Below are positions 1 through 7,672 of a DNA stretch of 58,342 nucleotides, in pieces; the first letter of the stretch is position 1; each line of letters opens with the position of its first letter. Below the pieces are notes generated by a model. The model was not told the DNA's origin, did not search any database, and saw only the letters and a program-made list of their open reading frames with translations. Made by a program: the position numbers and the translations under genes. This DNA is from Vitreoscilla stercoraria DSM 513 (GTDB lineage: Bacteria > Pseudomonadota > Gammaproteobacteria > Burkholderiales > Neisseriaceae), in contig NZ_KB908034.1 of NCBI RefSeq assembly GCF_000382305.1, forward strand, positions 1 to 58,342, given 5' to 3'.

Positions 1-2
1 GC

Positions 3-257
3 AGTTTTGAACAGCAATGCTACTGTGCTAGCGGCCTCAATCTAGTGACAGCCGCGATCGTGTTGTGGAACACCGTCTACCTAGAAAGGGCTGTGAATGC
101 GTTACGCAGTCATGGACAAAATATCGATGATACTTTGCTGCAATACCTGTCCCCATTAGGCTGGGAACATATCAACCTAACCGGAGATTACCTCTGGCAT
201 AGCAACAAAATCGGAGTGGGCAAGTTTAGGCCGTTAAAGCAATTACCTAAGCCTTAA
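3..257 (+). CDS. tnpA: Tn3-family transposase, C-terminal fragment (cut by window edge)
   Basis: The reading frame is open from the first bases and ends at a TAA, giving the last 84 residues of a Tn3-family (DDE) transposase. Diagnostic stretches are FEQQCYCASGLNLVTAAIV, LWNTVYLERAV and LSPLGWEHINLTGDYLW, followed by a GKFRPL ending; all are typical of the extreme C-terminus of TnpA from Tn3/Tn21-like elements. The stop codon lies inside the 38-bp terminal inverted repeat, as usual for this family. Whether the rest of the gene is intact lies outside the window. A GTG at 45 would give a shorter frame, but the homology continues upstream of it, so 45 is not the true start. Confidence 0.9.
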   Translation, partial: SFEQQCYCASGLNLVTAAIVLWNTVYLERAVNALRSHGQNIDDTLLQYLSPLGWEHINLTGDYLWHSNKIGVGKFRPLKQLPKP

Positions 258-290
258 CGTACTTTAAATTCCGTTTTCTGAAGTGACCCC
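253..290. mobile_element. Right terminal inverted repeat of a Tn3-family transposon
   Basis: Read on the minus strand the 38 bases begin GGGGTCACTTCAGAAAACGG and end with TTAAG, the classic form of a Tn3-family terminal repeat. It overlaps the transposase stop codon and marks the transposon/chromosome junction at 290/291. The next five bases, TATAA (291-295), would be one copy of the 5-bp target duplication; the partner is outside the window. The element thus inserted directly beside the DUS palindrome at 294. Confidence 0.88.
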
Positions 291-293
291 TAT

Positions 294-326
294 AAAGCGT
301 CCTGTAAATTTACAGGACGCTTTTTT
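294..326. terminator. Inverted DUS-like pair / hairpin
   Basis: A perfect 30-base palindrome (294-323) made of two DUS-like units AAGCGTCCTGTAA facing each other, followed on the plus strand by a run of T. The form is that of a Rho-independent terminator, possibly of the gene into or beside which the transposon inserted. The repeat family recurs throughout the window. Confidence 0.75.
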
Positions 327-430
327 ATGCTTTTTTGTTGACAGTTTGGTCATATTGCATTTTAATGAAGATGCAATATGAATACTCCTCTTATGCCAAA
401 ACAGCATTGTCCAAACAGAAAGGAAGAAAC

Positions 431-613
431 ATGAGCACTTATAGAGCGAACATCCGCTATTCTTACTCAAGCACGATTCGTCAATCTCGCAGCACGCAAG
501 TGCATTCTATTTTAACCGTCAAAGACCAAAGCGAATCTGAAATCATCGCTGCCATCAAACGCCGCCATGGCGATGACATTGAAGTGACCATCAGCAGCAT
601 TCAGTGGAAATAG
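431..613 (+). CDS. Hypothetical small protein (60 aa)
   Basis: A 60-residue protein beginning MSTYRANIRY, rich in Ser, Arg and Ile, with no signal peptide or membrane segment. I do not recognise the family. The ATG at 431 is preferred over the upstream in-frame start at 335 because AAAGGAAG lies just upstream and the extra 32 residues look non-coding. The next gene starts four bases after its stop, so the two are probably co-transcribed. The C-terminal half (IIAAIKRRHGDDIEVTISSI) looks like a small folded alpha/beta unit, but that is a guess. Confidence 0.6.
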   Translation: MSTYRANIRYSYSSTIRQSRSTQVHSILTVKDQSESEIIAAIKRRHGDDIEVTISSIQWK

Positions 614-616
614 CTT

Positions 617-1189
617 TTGAGCCAGCATAACAGCAAGACCCAGCCTATTCATATCGGTCAACATATTGTTCGTTCGATATATGGCATGTTTTTATTGCTA
701 GAGCCTCCCGATGCCACCGTTTTGAAAGCGCATACCGTGGATATTGCCACGTTGGCTTGGCGTTTGCCGTGTGCATGGTCGCAATGGATTTTTGATGATG
801 GTATCAGTCACAAACGTTTGTTGTGGCTCGGCTGTCCTCGTGGCGATGACATGGTGCTGTTTGAACAGCGCATGTGCGATGTGGTTGCCCATTTTAAAAT
901 CACGACTTATGCCAGCATTCTGTTGACAGCAGATTGTGTGAGCGTGTCTTTGCACCAAAATGGTGAGAAACAAGTTTGGTTCAGCCCCGGAGGCTTCCTT
1001 ACCGTTGAATGGCAGCAAGATTTGCTCAGCCAATTGTTTGGTAGCCCAAACCATCTGCTTCATTTGCGTGAATTGTCTGCACATGGAGCGATTGCCGAGC
1101 CGCAAACCAATGCAGGTAGAATGGCAAGGCAATTGAAAGCACAGCAACTTTGGCGAGATTTAAGTTGGGATAAAACAAGCGTCCTGTAA
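617..1189 (+). CDS. Hypothetical protein (190 aa), TTG start
   Basis: An unrecognised soluble protein with no signal peptide, containing LAWRLPCAWSQWIFDD and many Trp/His residues. The start is taken as TTG at 617, four bases after the preceding stop and about eight bases after GGAAA; a shorter alternative is ATG at 684. The pair 431/617 looks like a two-gene unit next to the transposon end. The last codons, AGC GTC CTG TAA, are themselves a DUS-like repeat, so the stop codon and the C-terminal Ser-Val-Leu come from the repeat, suggesting the repeat replaced or trimmed the original end of the gene. Confidence 0.65.
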   Translation: MSQHNSKTQPIHIGQHIVRSIYGMFLLLEPPDATVLKAHTVDIATLAWRLPCAWSQWIFDDGISHKRLLWLGCPRGDDMVLFEQRMCDVVAHFKITTYASILLTADCVSVSLHQNGEKQVWFSPGGFLTVEWQQDLLSQLFGSPNHLLHLRELSAHGAIAEPQTNAGRMARQLKAQQLWRDLSWDKTSVL

Positions 1190-1207
1190 GGTTTACAGGA
1201 CGCTTTT
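1177..1207. terminator. DUS-pair hairpin between convergent genes
   Basis: AAGCGTCCTGTAA and its reverse complement separated by GGT form a long stem followed by TTTTATT. It sits between the converging 190-aa gene and the DUF4105 gene and probably terminates the former. The plus-strand gene's TAA stop (1187-1189) is inside the left arm. Confidence 0.8.
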
Positions 1208-1234
1208 ATTTTGAATAGTGACTTAAAAAGACTT

Positions 1235-2254
1235 TCAATTCGGTTGTGGTAAACCTTGTCTGATTAAATCGGAATATTCTTGGCTGTTGGATTCTTTGCC
1301 TATGACTCGTGGATTAACATGTGCTTTTTGATACCACGTTTTCATGTCCCAATTGGGATTTAAAGCGTGGACATCGTGCAAATAATTGGGCAAATAACCC
1401 GAAGCCAAAATGCGGTAATCCAAAGGCAGCTCGTTGTGCGTGGCTTTTTGTGCCATGCTGTAAATCAAAGTGGTGCAGTTTGACAACAAGGTGTTATACC
1501 ATTGCGGCGTCGCTCGCAACGAATCGGATTTGGCAAGATATGCTAAGAACAAAGCTTGCATTTCATGTTGGCTGATGCCTTGAATCGGAAAAAAATACAC
1601 TTGTTCACCACGCACATTGCTGCGGGTATAAACAATGTCTTTTTCGTCTGCGGCAATCAAACTCAATTCAAATTGACGAAAAAAGCCACCGATGGCAGAA
1701 AACTCCTCGGTTTTTTCTTTGCGAATTTCAATCGAAAACACTAAAGGTGTTTGGTCTTTGAAATCAAAGCTGACCAAAGTATGGGCAATTTGTGGACCCA
1801 TCCAATATGAGGCGATGACGTTGATGCCTGTGATGTGGTTCAAATCGTATTGACGGGTTTCCCAGCGAGCATCGAAATCTGTTTGGCTGCGCCAGTTAAA
1901 ATTGCGCACATTGTGTAAGGTGATGATGCTCCCATTTTTTTCATAATGCATGATTTTGGCGACATCGGCTTGCCACAAACGCTCTTGTTGAGCAGGAATA
2001 TTCAAAAACCACACCACGCCCATGAGCACTATCAAGCCATGTGTATAAACAGCATGCAGTTTTCGCTGTGGTTGCCACAGTTTGAAAATGGCAAACAGAC
2101 TGAATATCAGCCAAATGCCGATAAGCATGTTGTTGGCTGAGCCAAAAGCTTGTTGTGTGTGCCAAGCCATCGCCAACCATGCGCTCAAAAGTAACATGAT
2201 AAGACTCAGACAAAATAAGCCGATGGCGCGCCATAAACGAGAAATACGGAACAT
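1235..2254 (-). CDS. DUF4105-domain membrane protein
   Basis: A 339-residue protein with three N-terminal membrane segments (about 10-31, 43-60, 70-86) and a large C-terminal domain, probably periplasmic. That domain matches the DUF4105 ('Lnb N-terminal periplasmic') type: it has HTLVSFDF near 158-165 and the invariant-looking NCTT motif at 259-262 within LLSNCTTLIYSMA. The Cys of NCTT and the His near 158 suggest a papain-like cysteine hydrolase or transferase, but no substrate is established. It appears monocistronic, transcribed toward the DUS hairpin at 1177. Confidence 0.8.
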   Translation of the reverse strand: MFRISRLWRAIGLFCLSLIMLLLSAWLAMAWHTQQAFGSANNMLIGIWLIFSLFAIFKLWQPQRKLHAVYTHGLIVLMGVVWFLNIPAQQERLWQADVAKIMHYEKNGSIITLHNVRNFNWRSQTDFDARWETRQYDLNHITGINVIASYWMGPQIAHTLVSFDFKDQTPLVFSIEIRKEKTEEFSAIGGFFRQFELSLIAADEKDIVYTRSNVRGEQVYFFPIQGISQHEMQALFLAYLAKSDSLRATPQWYNTLLSNCTTLIYSMAQKATHNELPLDYRILASGYLPNYLHDVHALNPNWDMKTWYQKAHVNPRVIGKESNSQEYSDLIRQGLPQPN

Positions 2255-2378
2255 GAATCATCTCAATGTGAACAAATAAGTGGAAGCGAGATTGTAAAGC
2301 GGCAAGCGCAGATTGCGTTATTAAGATAGGGTAGTGTTTGAATTGGTTCTGTATTGATGTATGACAATCAGCAATAAC

Positions 2379-2408
2379 AAGCGTCCTGTAACAGCTTACA
2401 GGACGCTT
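2379..2408 (-). terminator. DUS-pair hairpin downstream of ggt
   Basis: Two inverted units AAGCGTCCTGTAA with a CAGC loop lie 15 bases past the ggt stop, in the position of a terminator. The T tract is short, so termination is likely but not certain. Confidence 0.7.
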
Positions 2409-2422
2409 GAAACGATATGACT

Positions 2423-4096
2423 TTAAGGTTTTACAGTTGTGATGACGGAATTTTGACCACGACCACGCATGTCTGAAGCGGCAGTGACTTTGCCATCTTG
2501 TACATGAATGGCTTGAATATCGCCCAAACGCCAGCCTTGATCTTCGACTTTATAGCCCATTTTGGTCAAGTTAGCAGCAACGGCACCCGTAATCGGTGCA
2601 AAATCATCGTAGTAAATCACATCTTTCGGGAACAATTGGTGATGGAAGCGTTGTGCATCAACGGCTTGCTTTAATGGCAAATTGTAGTCATACAAATTGT
2701 TGATGACTTGGAAAATTGAAGTGAAAATGCGCGAGCCGCCCGGAGTGCCAATGACCAAGCTTACTTGGTCGTTAGTGGTCATGATGGTCGGTGTCATCGA
2801 TGACAACATCCGTTTGCCCGGTTCAATGGCATTGGCATCTGCACCAATCACGCCAAACATGTTCGCCACGCCTGCTTTGGCGCTGAAATCATCCATTTCA
2901 TCGTTGAGCAAGAAGCCTGCGCCTTCCACCACCACGCCATTACCATAATCCCAGTTCAAAGTGTAAGTATTGGCAACGGCATTACCGTCTTTGTCTAAAA
3001 TAGAGAAATGGGTTGTGTGTGCCGATTCTAAGCCTGGTTTGATGTTTTCTGTTGCTGAGATTTTTTTCGGATTCACTTCTTTGGCTCGTTGCGCCAAATA
3101 GTCGCTGCTGATTAATTTTGCAACAGGAATCTTAGAAAAATCAGGGTCGCCCAAGTATTGACCACGATCGGCAAACACGCGTTTTTCAATTTCAGCTATC
3201 AAATGTATGTATTGGCTGGAATTCAATGCCACGCCTTTGAAATCCGCCGCACGAGCTTCTTTCATGCCCAACAATTGGCGCAAAGCAATGCCGCCGGAAC
3301 TTGGCAAAGGCGCGGTGTGGATGACATGGTCACGCCATTTAAAGCTCAAAGGCTCGCGCCATTTGGCTTTGTATTTGTGCAAATCGTCCATGCTGATTAA
3401 GCCATCATCACGTTGCATTTGTGCAACCAACAATTGGGCAGTTTTACCTTGATAAAATTCATTGGCACCATTTTGAGAGATGCGTTCTAAGGTTTTGGCC
3501 AATTCAGGTTGCTTGAAATTGACGCCTTCTTTCAAATTGCCAAAATATTTGGAAAAATTGGTTTTGCCACCGAATGTTTTTTCAGCATCGGTTTTATACA
3601 AAGATTGCGTGCCTGCGACAATGAAGCCTTGGTGAGCATAATCGATGGCGGGTTGCAGCAATTGTGACCATTGGAGTTTGCCAAATTTTTGATGCGCTTC
3701 CCACATGCCCATCACCGTACCTGGTACGCCTGCGGCTTTGGCGCCGACCACGCTCATGTTCTCAATGACTTCACCTTTTTCATTCAAATACATGTTTTTG
3801 GTGGCTGCCAATGGTGCCACTTCACGGTAATCTAAGAAATAAGGTTTACCATCCATATAAACGGTCATGAAACCACCGCCCCCAATATTGCCTGCCTCAG
3901 GAAAAGTAACTGCTAAGGCAAAAGCCGATGCTACGGCCGCATCAACGGCATTGCCTCCTTGGGCAAAAATATTTTCTACCACTTTGGCACTGTAAGCATC
4001 GGGCATGGCATAAGCCGCTTGTTTGCCTTGAGCAAGACTTAAACTGCTGGCACTGATGAGGGCTGCGGTAACTGCAATTTTCAAGTAGCGTGACAT
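2423..4096 (-). CDS. ggt: Gamma-glutamyltransferase, periplasmic
   Basis: Gamma-glutamyltranspeptidase, which transfers or hydrolyses the gamma-glutamyl group of glutathione and related peptides in the periplasm. From the ATG at 4096 the protein is 557 residues with a signal peptide ending near SLAQG. Family signatures include QGGNAVDAAVASAFAL, GNIGGGGFM, PLPSSGGIALRQ (oxyanion SSGG about 266-269) and SAHTTHFSILDKDGNAVA, where the first Thr after AH (about 361) is the autoprocessing and catalytic Thr. Length suits one precursor cleaved into large and small subunits. The start at 4096 is chosen because GAGAAG lies just upstream and the signal peptide begins there; the frame is open to 4153 without a ribosome-binding site. 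No obvious operon partner. Confidence 0.95.
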   Translation of the reverse strand: MSRYLKIAVTAALISASSLSLAQGKQAAYAMPDAYSAKVVENIFAQGGNAVDAAVASAFALAVTFPEAGNIGGGGFMTVYMDGKPYFLDYREVAPLAATKNMYLNEKGEVIENMSVVGAKAAGVPGTVMGMWEAHQKFGKLQWSQLLQPAIDYAHQGFIVAGTQSLYKTDAEKTFGGKTNFSKYFGNLKEGVNFKQPELAKTLERISQNGANEFYQGKTAQLLVAQMQRDDGLISMDDLHKYKAKWREPLSFKWRDHVIHTAPLPSSGGIALRQLLGMKEARAADFKGVALNSSQYIHLIAEIEKRVFADRGQYLGDPDFSKIPVAKLISSDYLAQRAKEVNPKKISATENIKPGLESAHTTHFSILDKDGNAVANTYTLNWDYGNGVVVEGAGFLLNDEMDDFSAKAGVANMFGVIGADANAIEPGKRMLSSMTPTIMTTNDQVSLVIGTPGGSRIFTSIFQVINNLYDYNLPLKQAVDAQRFHHQLFPKDVIYYDDFAPITGAVAANLTKMGYKVEDQGWRLGDIQAIHVQDGKVTAASDMRGRGQNSVITTVKP

Positions 4097-4491
4097 AAGC
4101 TTCTCTTTCTTCATGTATTGAAAGGGTGTTGCAAGATTCCATTCAAACATCATATTGAAGTTATGGTGTTAACAAAAGCAGGATGGATGAAAATAATCAT
4201 CTGAGTCATAGAAATCAAAATTCGCTTTTGATTTTTATTACATATTAATAATTTTCCAATCGAGGCAAAGATTAAAAAGCGTTTGGATGCTTGTAAATGT
4301 CTTGATGTTAGAATGATTTTCAGTGAAACGAGATGGGGATTTTGTTGGCTGTTATTTTGAATCAATCAACTTGTGATTTAAATGTTACAAACATTGTAAA
4401 TCTTATTTGTTACTGTCGTAAATTTGCTGCTTAGAGACGATGGATGTCGTTATACTGCAACAAGTAGAGTGCGGCATTTGAAGGATGAATC
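4097..4491. other. Intergenic region between divergent ggt and Sel1-repeat gene
   Basis: About 395 AT-rich bases with no convincing coding frame. It must hold the divergent promoters. A short inverted repeat, TTACAA-ACA-TTGTAA, lies at about 4385-4399 and could be an operator, but I cannot assign a regulator. No DUS-like copy is present here. Confidence 0.5.
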
Positions 4492-5040
4492 ATGCAGTGG
4501 TGGAAGCGGTGTGGGTGGATTGTGGCATTGGGTTTATTGCCTTGTACAGCGATGGCGTGGGATCAAGATTGTGACCCCGATTTTGAAAGCTATGCAGAGG
4601 TGTTACAAAAGGCCAAAGCAGGCAATGCCGATGCCCAATATTGGTTGGGCGAAGCCTATTTTTATGGCTTGAATAATTTGGATGAGCCTATTGCCGAAGA
4701 CAATCAGGCAGCTAAAAAATGGTACGATTTGGCTGTGAAGCAAAATGATGCTTGCGCCATTCATGCCATTGGCTGGATGTATGACAGCGGTGAAGGTGTG
4801 GCTGAAGACATGAGCCAAGCATTTACTTGGTATGAGCGTGCGGCGAAATTGGGCTTAAGCAAGTCACAATTCAATGTCGGCGTCTTGTTGCGTGATGGTG
4901 AAGGTGTCGAGCAAGACTTTGAGCGTGCGCGTGGTTGGTTTGCCATTGCAGCAGCGCAAGGTGATACTGAGGCGCAAGAAGAATTGAGTAATTGGGACGC
5001 TACCATCGCTGCGATATTGGCAGGTGAAGACGAAGAATAA
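4492..5040 (+). CDS. Exported Sel1-like repeat protein
   Basis: A 182-residue protein with a signal peptide (MQWWKRCGWIVALGLLPC followed by TAMA) and three Sel1-type TPR-like repeats at about 45-80, 82-117 and 118-154. Repeat hallmarks visible are AQYWLGEAYFYG, AIGWMYDSGEGVAED, AFTWYERAAKLG and NVGVLLRDGEGVEQDFERA. Sel1 repeats mediate protein-protein contacts, often in envelope or stress proteins, so this is presumably a periplasmic scaffold. The tail is acidic (GEDEE). No partner can be named from the neighbours. Confidence 0.85.
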   Translation: MQWWKRCGWIVALGLLPCTAMAWDQDCDPDFESYAEVLQKAKAGNADAQYWLGEAYFYGLNNLDEPIAEDNQAAKKWYDLAVKQNDACAIHAIGWMYDSGEGVAEDMSQAFTWYERAAKLGLSKSQFNVGVLLRDGEGVEQDFERARGWFAIAAAQGDTEAQEELSNWDATIAAILAGEDEE

Positions 5041-5046
5041 GATTTA

Positions 5047-5073
5047 TTACAGGACGCTTAAAGCGTCCTGTAA
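5047..5073. repeat. Tail-to-tail DUS-like pair
   Basis: TTACAGGACGCTT, one A, then AAGCGTCCTGTAA. Unlike the other pairs, the two units point away from each other. It lies between the convergent Sel1 and J-module genes; it can form a hairpin but lacks a proper T tract. Confidence 0.75.
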
Positions 5074-5091
5074 ATCAATTGAATATTGATA

Positions 5092-6450
5092 TTATGATGT
5101 TAGATACCAAGCAATGGTGACCCAAACGATATTGGCAAGCAAGACTATAAATGCCAGCGATTGTTGGGTGTTGGCTTGAAAAGATACATTGCGGCTTTGC
5201 CCTCGCCACAATAAGGGTACGATGAAAATACCCAAAGCAGCAGCGCAGCCCCAATACATGCCTGTTTGAGATGATTGCCAATTGAGCCAAGACAAAGACC
5301 ATGCCGCAGGGATGAAGCTAAGGCTCAGTAAAATATGGGTTTTGTGGTATAAAGGGTCTTGTTTGTGACCAAAAAATAGACAAACCAAAGTCATGAAGCA
5401 CGTTAGAAAAACAGGGCCAGCTGACATCAACCGCCATCCGATTGTGTCAGGTAGCCACAATGTAAAGCCACTGCTTAAGCCCATGAGCGCGCACGCTGCT
5501 AAACCGATTTTTTGGATGCTGCGATTGGCCCATTGTGATGCTGGGCGATAATCGGTGGCTTTGACTTTGCTGTGAATATCGCCATTTTGTGCAGCAATAA
5601 AAACCAAAATGTTATTTTGCTTGTCGTATAAACGGCGGTTGGCTGGACGAAGCAACATATTTTGTGCTTGTTTAATGAGTTCTTTGTCTCGTCCTTTGAG
5701 CTTAGCGGTACGAATGGCCACTTTGATTTCTTGGTAAGTTGCATCGCCGCGTATGCCTAAAAACTGATACCAATTGTCACGTTTGAATGTCGGTGTTGGA
5801 TTGGCTGCTGCTTGAGTTGGAGAATATTTGTCTGTTTCGGTGTTGCTTGAATGGGCTTGTGTGTTTGCTTGAGTTTGATGAGGCGGGCGTGGATTGTTTT
5901 TGCCTCGCTTGAGCCAATTTTTTACAGAAAAACCACGTTGTTTTTGTATGGATGACGATGATTCGGACTGAATGATGGCTGCTGCCGATACAATGTGGTG
6001 TTGGGCATCATAATCGGCACGGGCATCTGGGTTTAAAAGCTGTTCTCGAGCGTCCTGAATATATTTGCCATTGAGTCCTTCCAAAACCGCATCATCTATC
6101 GCATCGGCAATGTTGGCATAACTGGCTTGGGTATCAATGCCTAAAAACTGATACAAATGTTCAAATTCGTGGATTTGATTGGTCGGAATCAGTTTCTTGT
6201 CAATTTGGTGTGTCGCTGTGGGCTTGATAGGTGTGGTATGGTGATGAACAGTGTTGGCATCCATGCCCAAAGAAGCGAATAAATGTTGGTCGTATGTTTG
6301 TCGGTGTTGTGGATTGAGCAAATGTGTGCGTGCTGCGGCAATGACTTTCGGATGGGCATCATCGCGCAAGCTGTAAATGGCAATGCCAGCTTGTATGGAT
6401 TTGATGGATGCATTCGGTTCAATATTGAGAATTTGATACAAATTAATCAT
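5092..6450 (-). CDS. Membrane protein with three degenerate J-like modules
   Basis: A 452-residue protein I cannot assign to a named family. The cytoplasmic N-terminal 280 residues hold three similar modules at about 1-54, 98-148 and 226-276. Each begins with an aromatic-rich helix (LYQILNI, LYQFLGI, WYQFLGI) and ends LLNP..R..YD or LLRPANRRLYD, the pattern of J-domain helices I and IV. The HPD tripeptide needed to stimulate Hsp70 ATPase is missing in all three. Low-complexity linkers separate the modules. The C-terminal 140 residues contain about five membrane segments (314-334, 343-361, 372-388, 398-415, 432-449). It is probably a membrane-tethered adaptor rather than a functional DnaJ co-chaperone. 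Confidence 0.7.
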   Translation of the reverse strand: MINLYQILNIEPNASIKSIQAGIAIYSLRDDAHPKVIAAARTHLLNPQHRQTYDQHLFASLGMDANTVHHHTTPIKPTATHQIDKKLIPTNQIHEFEHLYQFLGIDTQASYANIADAIDDAVLEGLNGKYIQDAREQLLNPDARADYDAQHHIVSAAAIIQSESSSSIQKQRGFSVKNWLKRGKNNPRPPHQTQANTQAHSSNTETDKYSPTQAAANPTPTFKRDNWYQFLGIRGDATYQEIKVAIRTAKLKGRDKELIKQAQNMLLRPANRRLYDKQNNILVFIAAQNGDIHSKVKATDYRPASQWANRSIQKIGLAACALMGLSSGFTLWLPDTIGWRLMSAGPVFLTCFMTLVCLFFGHKQDPLYHKTHILLSLSFIPAAWSLSWLNWQSSQTGMYWGCAAALGIFIVPLLWRGQSRNVSFQANTQQSLAFIVLLANIVWVTIAWYLTS

Positions 6451-6643
6451 GTGATTGCCATTTTATAAACACTGCCAAACAGAGATTGTAGCAATGACGT
6501 CTTAATTGCTGTTAATCTTTGTCTGAAAAAAGTGTTTTTGGTTTGCAGTTTCAAATGAATGTGAACAAAAAATACAGTGATGTTAGAAGGTTTCGTTACA
6601 ATGGCAGTCATTGCAACAATATTTAATGCTTGAGGAAATCTCG

Positions 6644-7603
6644 GTGAAAAAAACAATGATGATGGCGTTGGCTTTGTCCACAATCAGTTATGGTGCCCAT
6701 GCTAATTTTATGCAGCCGAATACAGAAATCGATTCAGTAGGTAAGCATGTGGTGATTAATATTCCACAATTGCGTTTGTTTGTATATGAAAATGGCCGTT
6801 TGGCTAAAAGTTATCCGATTGCAGTGGGCAAGGGTCGCACGCAAACGCCTCCGGGCGAGTATAAAATTGGTGCCAAAGCATTCAATCCTACTTGGACGGT
6901 ACCACCTTCTATTCGCCGTGATCGTGCGAAAAAAGGTTTGCCTGAGCTAAAAAGTGTCCCACCGGGACCGAGTAATCCGTTAGGTCCTGTATTTGTGCGT
7001 TTTGGTGATCCTAAATTGGGTTTGGGCATTCATGGTACGAGTAAGCCTTCTAGCGTACCGAGTTTTGCCAGTTATGGTTGCGTGCGTTTGAAAAATCCAA
7101 ATGCAATTGAGTTTGCCAAGTTCATTGATAGTGGTTCGCGTGTGTCTGTGCTGTATCAGCAAGGCATGGTCAATGTTGATGGCAATAACAATGTTTGGGT
7201 GGCAGCTTATACAGACCCCTACAATTTGAAAAAATTGGACCCTGCGGCAGTGAAAGCCCAAGCCAATGAAGCGGCTAAAAAACACGGTAAAACAGTCAAC
7301 GATAAATTGTTGACGCAAGTATTGGCCAATCGTTCTGGTCAACTCAATTGTGTGACATGCGGTCAAGGTGCGAAAAAAGTGCAAGGTACTTTGCAGCCTG
7401 TGAAGCAAACTGTGGCAGCAGCACCTGTCTCTAAACCTGCACAGACGGTTATACCGCCTGCATTAGAGAAGATTCCTGCTTCGGAGCCGATTAGCACCCC
7501 AGACAGCGAAGAAAGTGAATATTTCATTCAGCCACATCAGCCTGTGGATTGGAGCAGTCAGTTAAACACCAAATCGGATGAAGATTTTACCCGTTTGTGG
7601 TAA
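6644..7603 (+). CDS. L,D-transpeptidase (YkuD domain), exported
   Basis: A 319-residue periplasmic L,D-transpeptidase that would form 3-3 crosslinks in peptidoglycan or attach proteins to it. A signal peptide (MMMALALSTISYGAHA) precedes the YkuD domain, about residues 34-160. The catalytic motif is complete: HGT at about 130, then SFASYGCVRL with nucleophile Cys near 146 and Arg near 148. The C-terminal 100 residues hold a CVTC pair and a Pro/Ala/Ser-rich tail of unknown role. The GTG at 6644 is chosen because GAGG lies eight bases upstream and the signal peptide starts there; ORFs from 6611 would have no ribosome-binding site. Confidence 0.9.
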   Translation: MKKTMMMALALSTISYGAHANFMQPNTEIDSVGKHVVINIPQLRLFVYENGRLAKSYPIAVGKGRTQTPPGEYKIGAKAFNPTWTVPPSIRRDRAKKGLPELKSVPPGPSNPLGPVFVRFGDPKLGLGIHGTSKPSSVPSFASYGCVRLKNPNAIEFAKFIDSGSRVSVLYQQGMVNVDGNNNVWVAAYTDPYNLKKLDPAAVKAQANEAAKKHGKTVNDKLLTQVLANRSGQLNCVTCGQGAKKVQGTLQPVKQTVAAAPVSKPAQTVIPPALEKIPASEPISTPDSEESEYFIQPHQPVDWSSQLNTKSDEDFTRLW

Positions 7604-7616
7604 TTGAATTGGCATT

Positions 7617-7652
7617 AAAAAAGCGTCCTGTAAATTTTACAGGACGCTTTTT
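7617..7652. terminator. DUS-pair hairpin, bidirectional terminator
   Basis: Inverted AAGCGTCCTGTAA units with A and T tracts on either side, between the convergent L,D-transpeptidase and phosphoribosyltransferase genes. It can terminate both. Confidence 0.85.
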
Positions 7653-7672
7653 ATATAGGGAAAGCTCAAAAA

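Noticed and set aside
698..1147. 149-codon minus-strand frame
   Set aside because: Antisense to the 190-aa gene, without a ribosome-binding site and with a composition unlike real proteins here; the plus-strand gene has better context.
4385..4399. TTACAA-ACA-TTGTAA as an FNR or other named operator
   Set aside because: It does not match FNR (TTGAT-N4-ATCAA) and such short palindromes are expected by chance in AT-rich DNA.
5092..6450. Annotation as a functional DnaJ co-chaperone
   Set aside because: None of the three modules has the HPD tripeptide, and the Gly/Phe and zinc-finger regions are absent.
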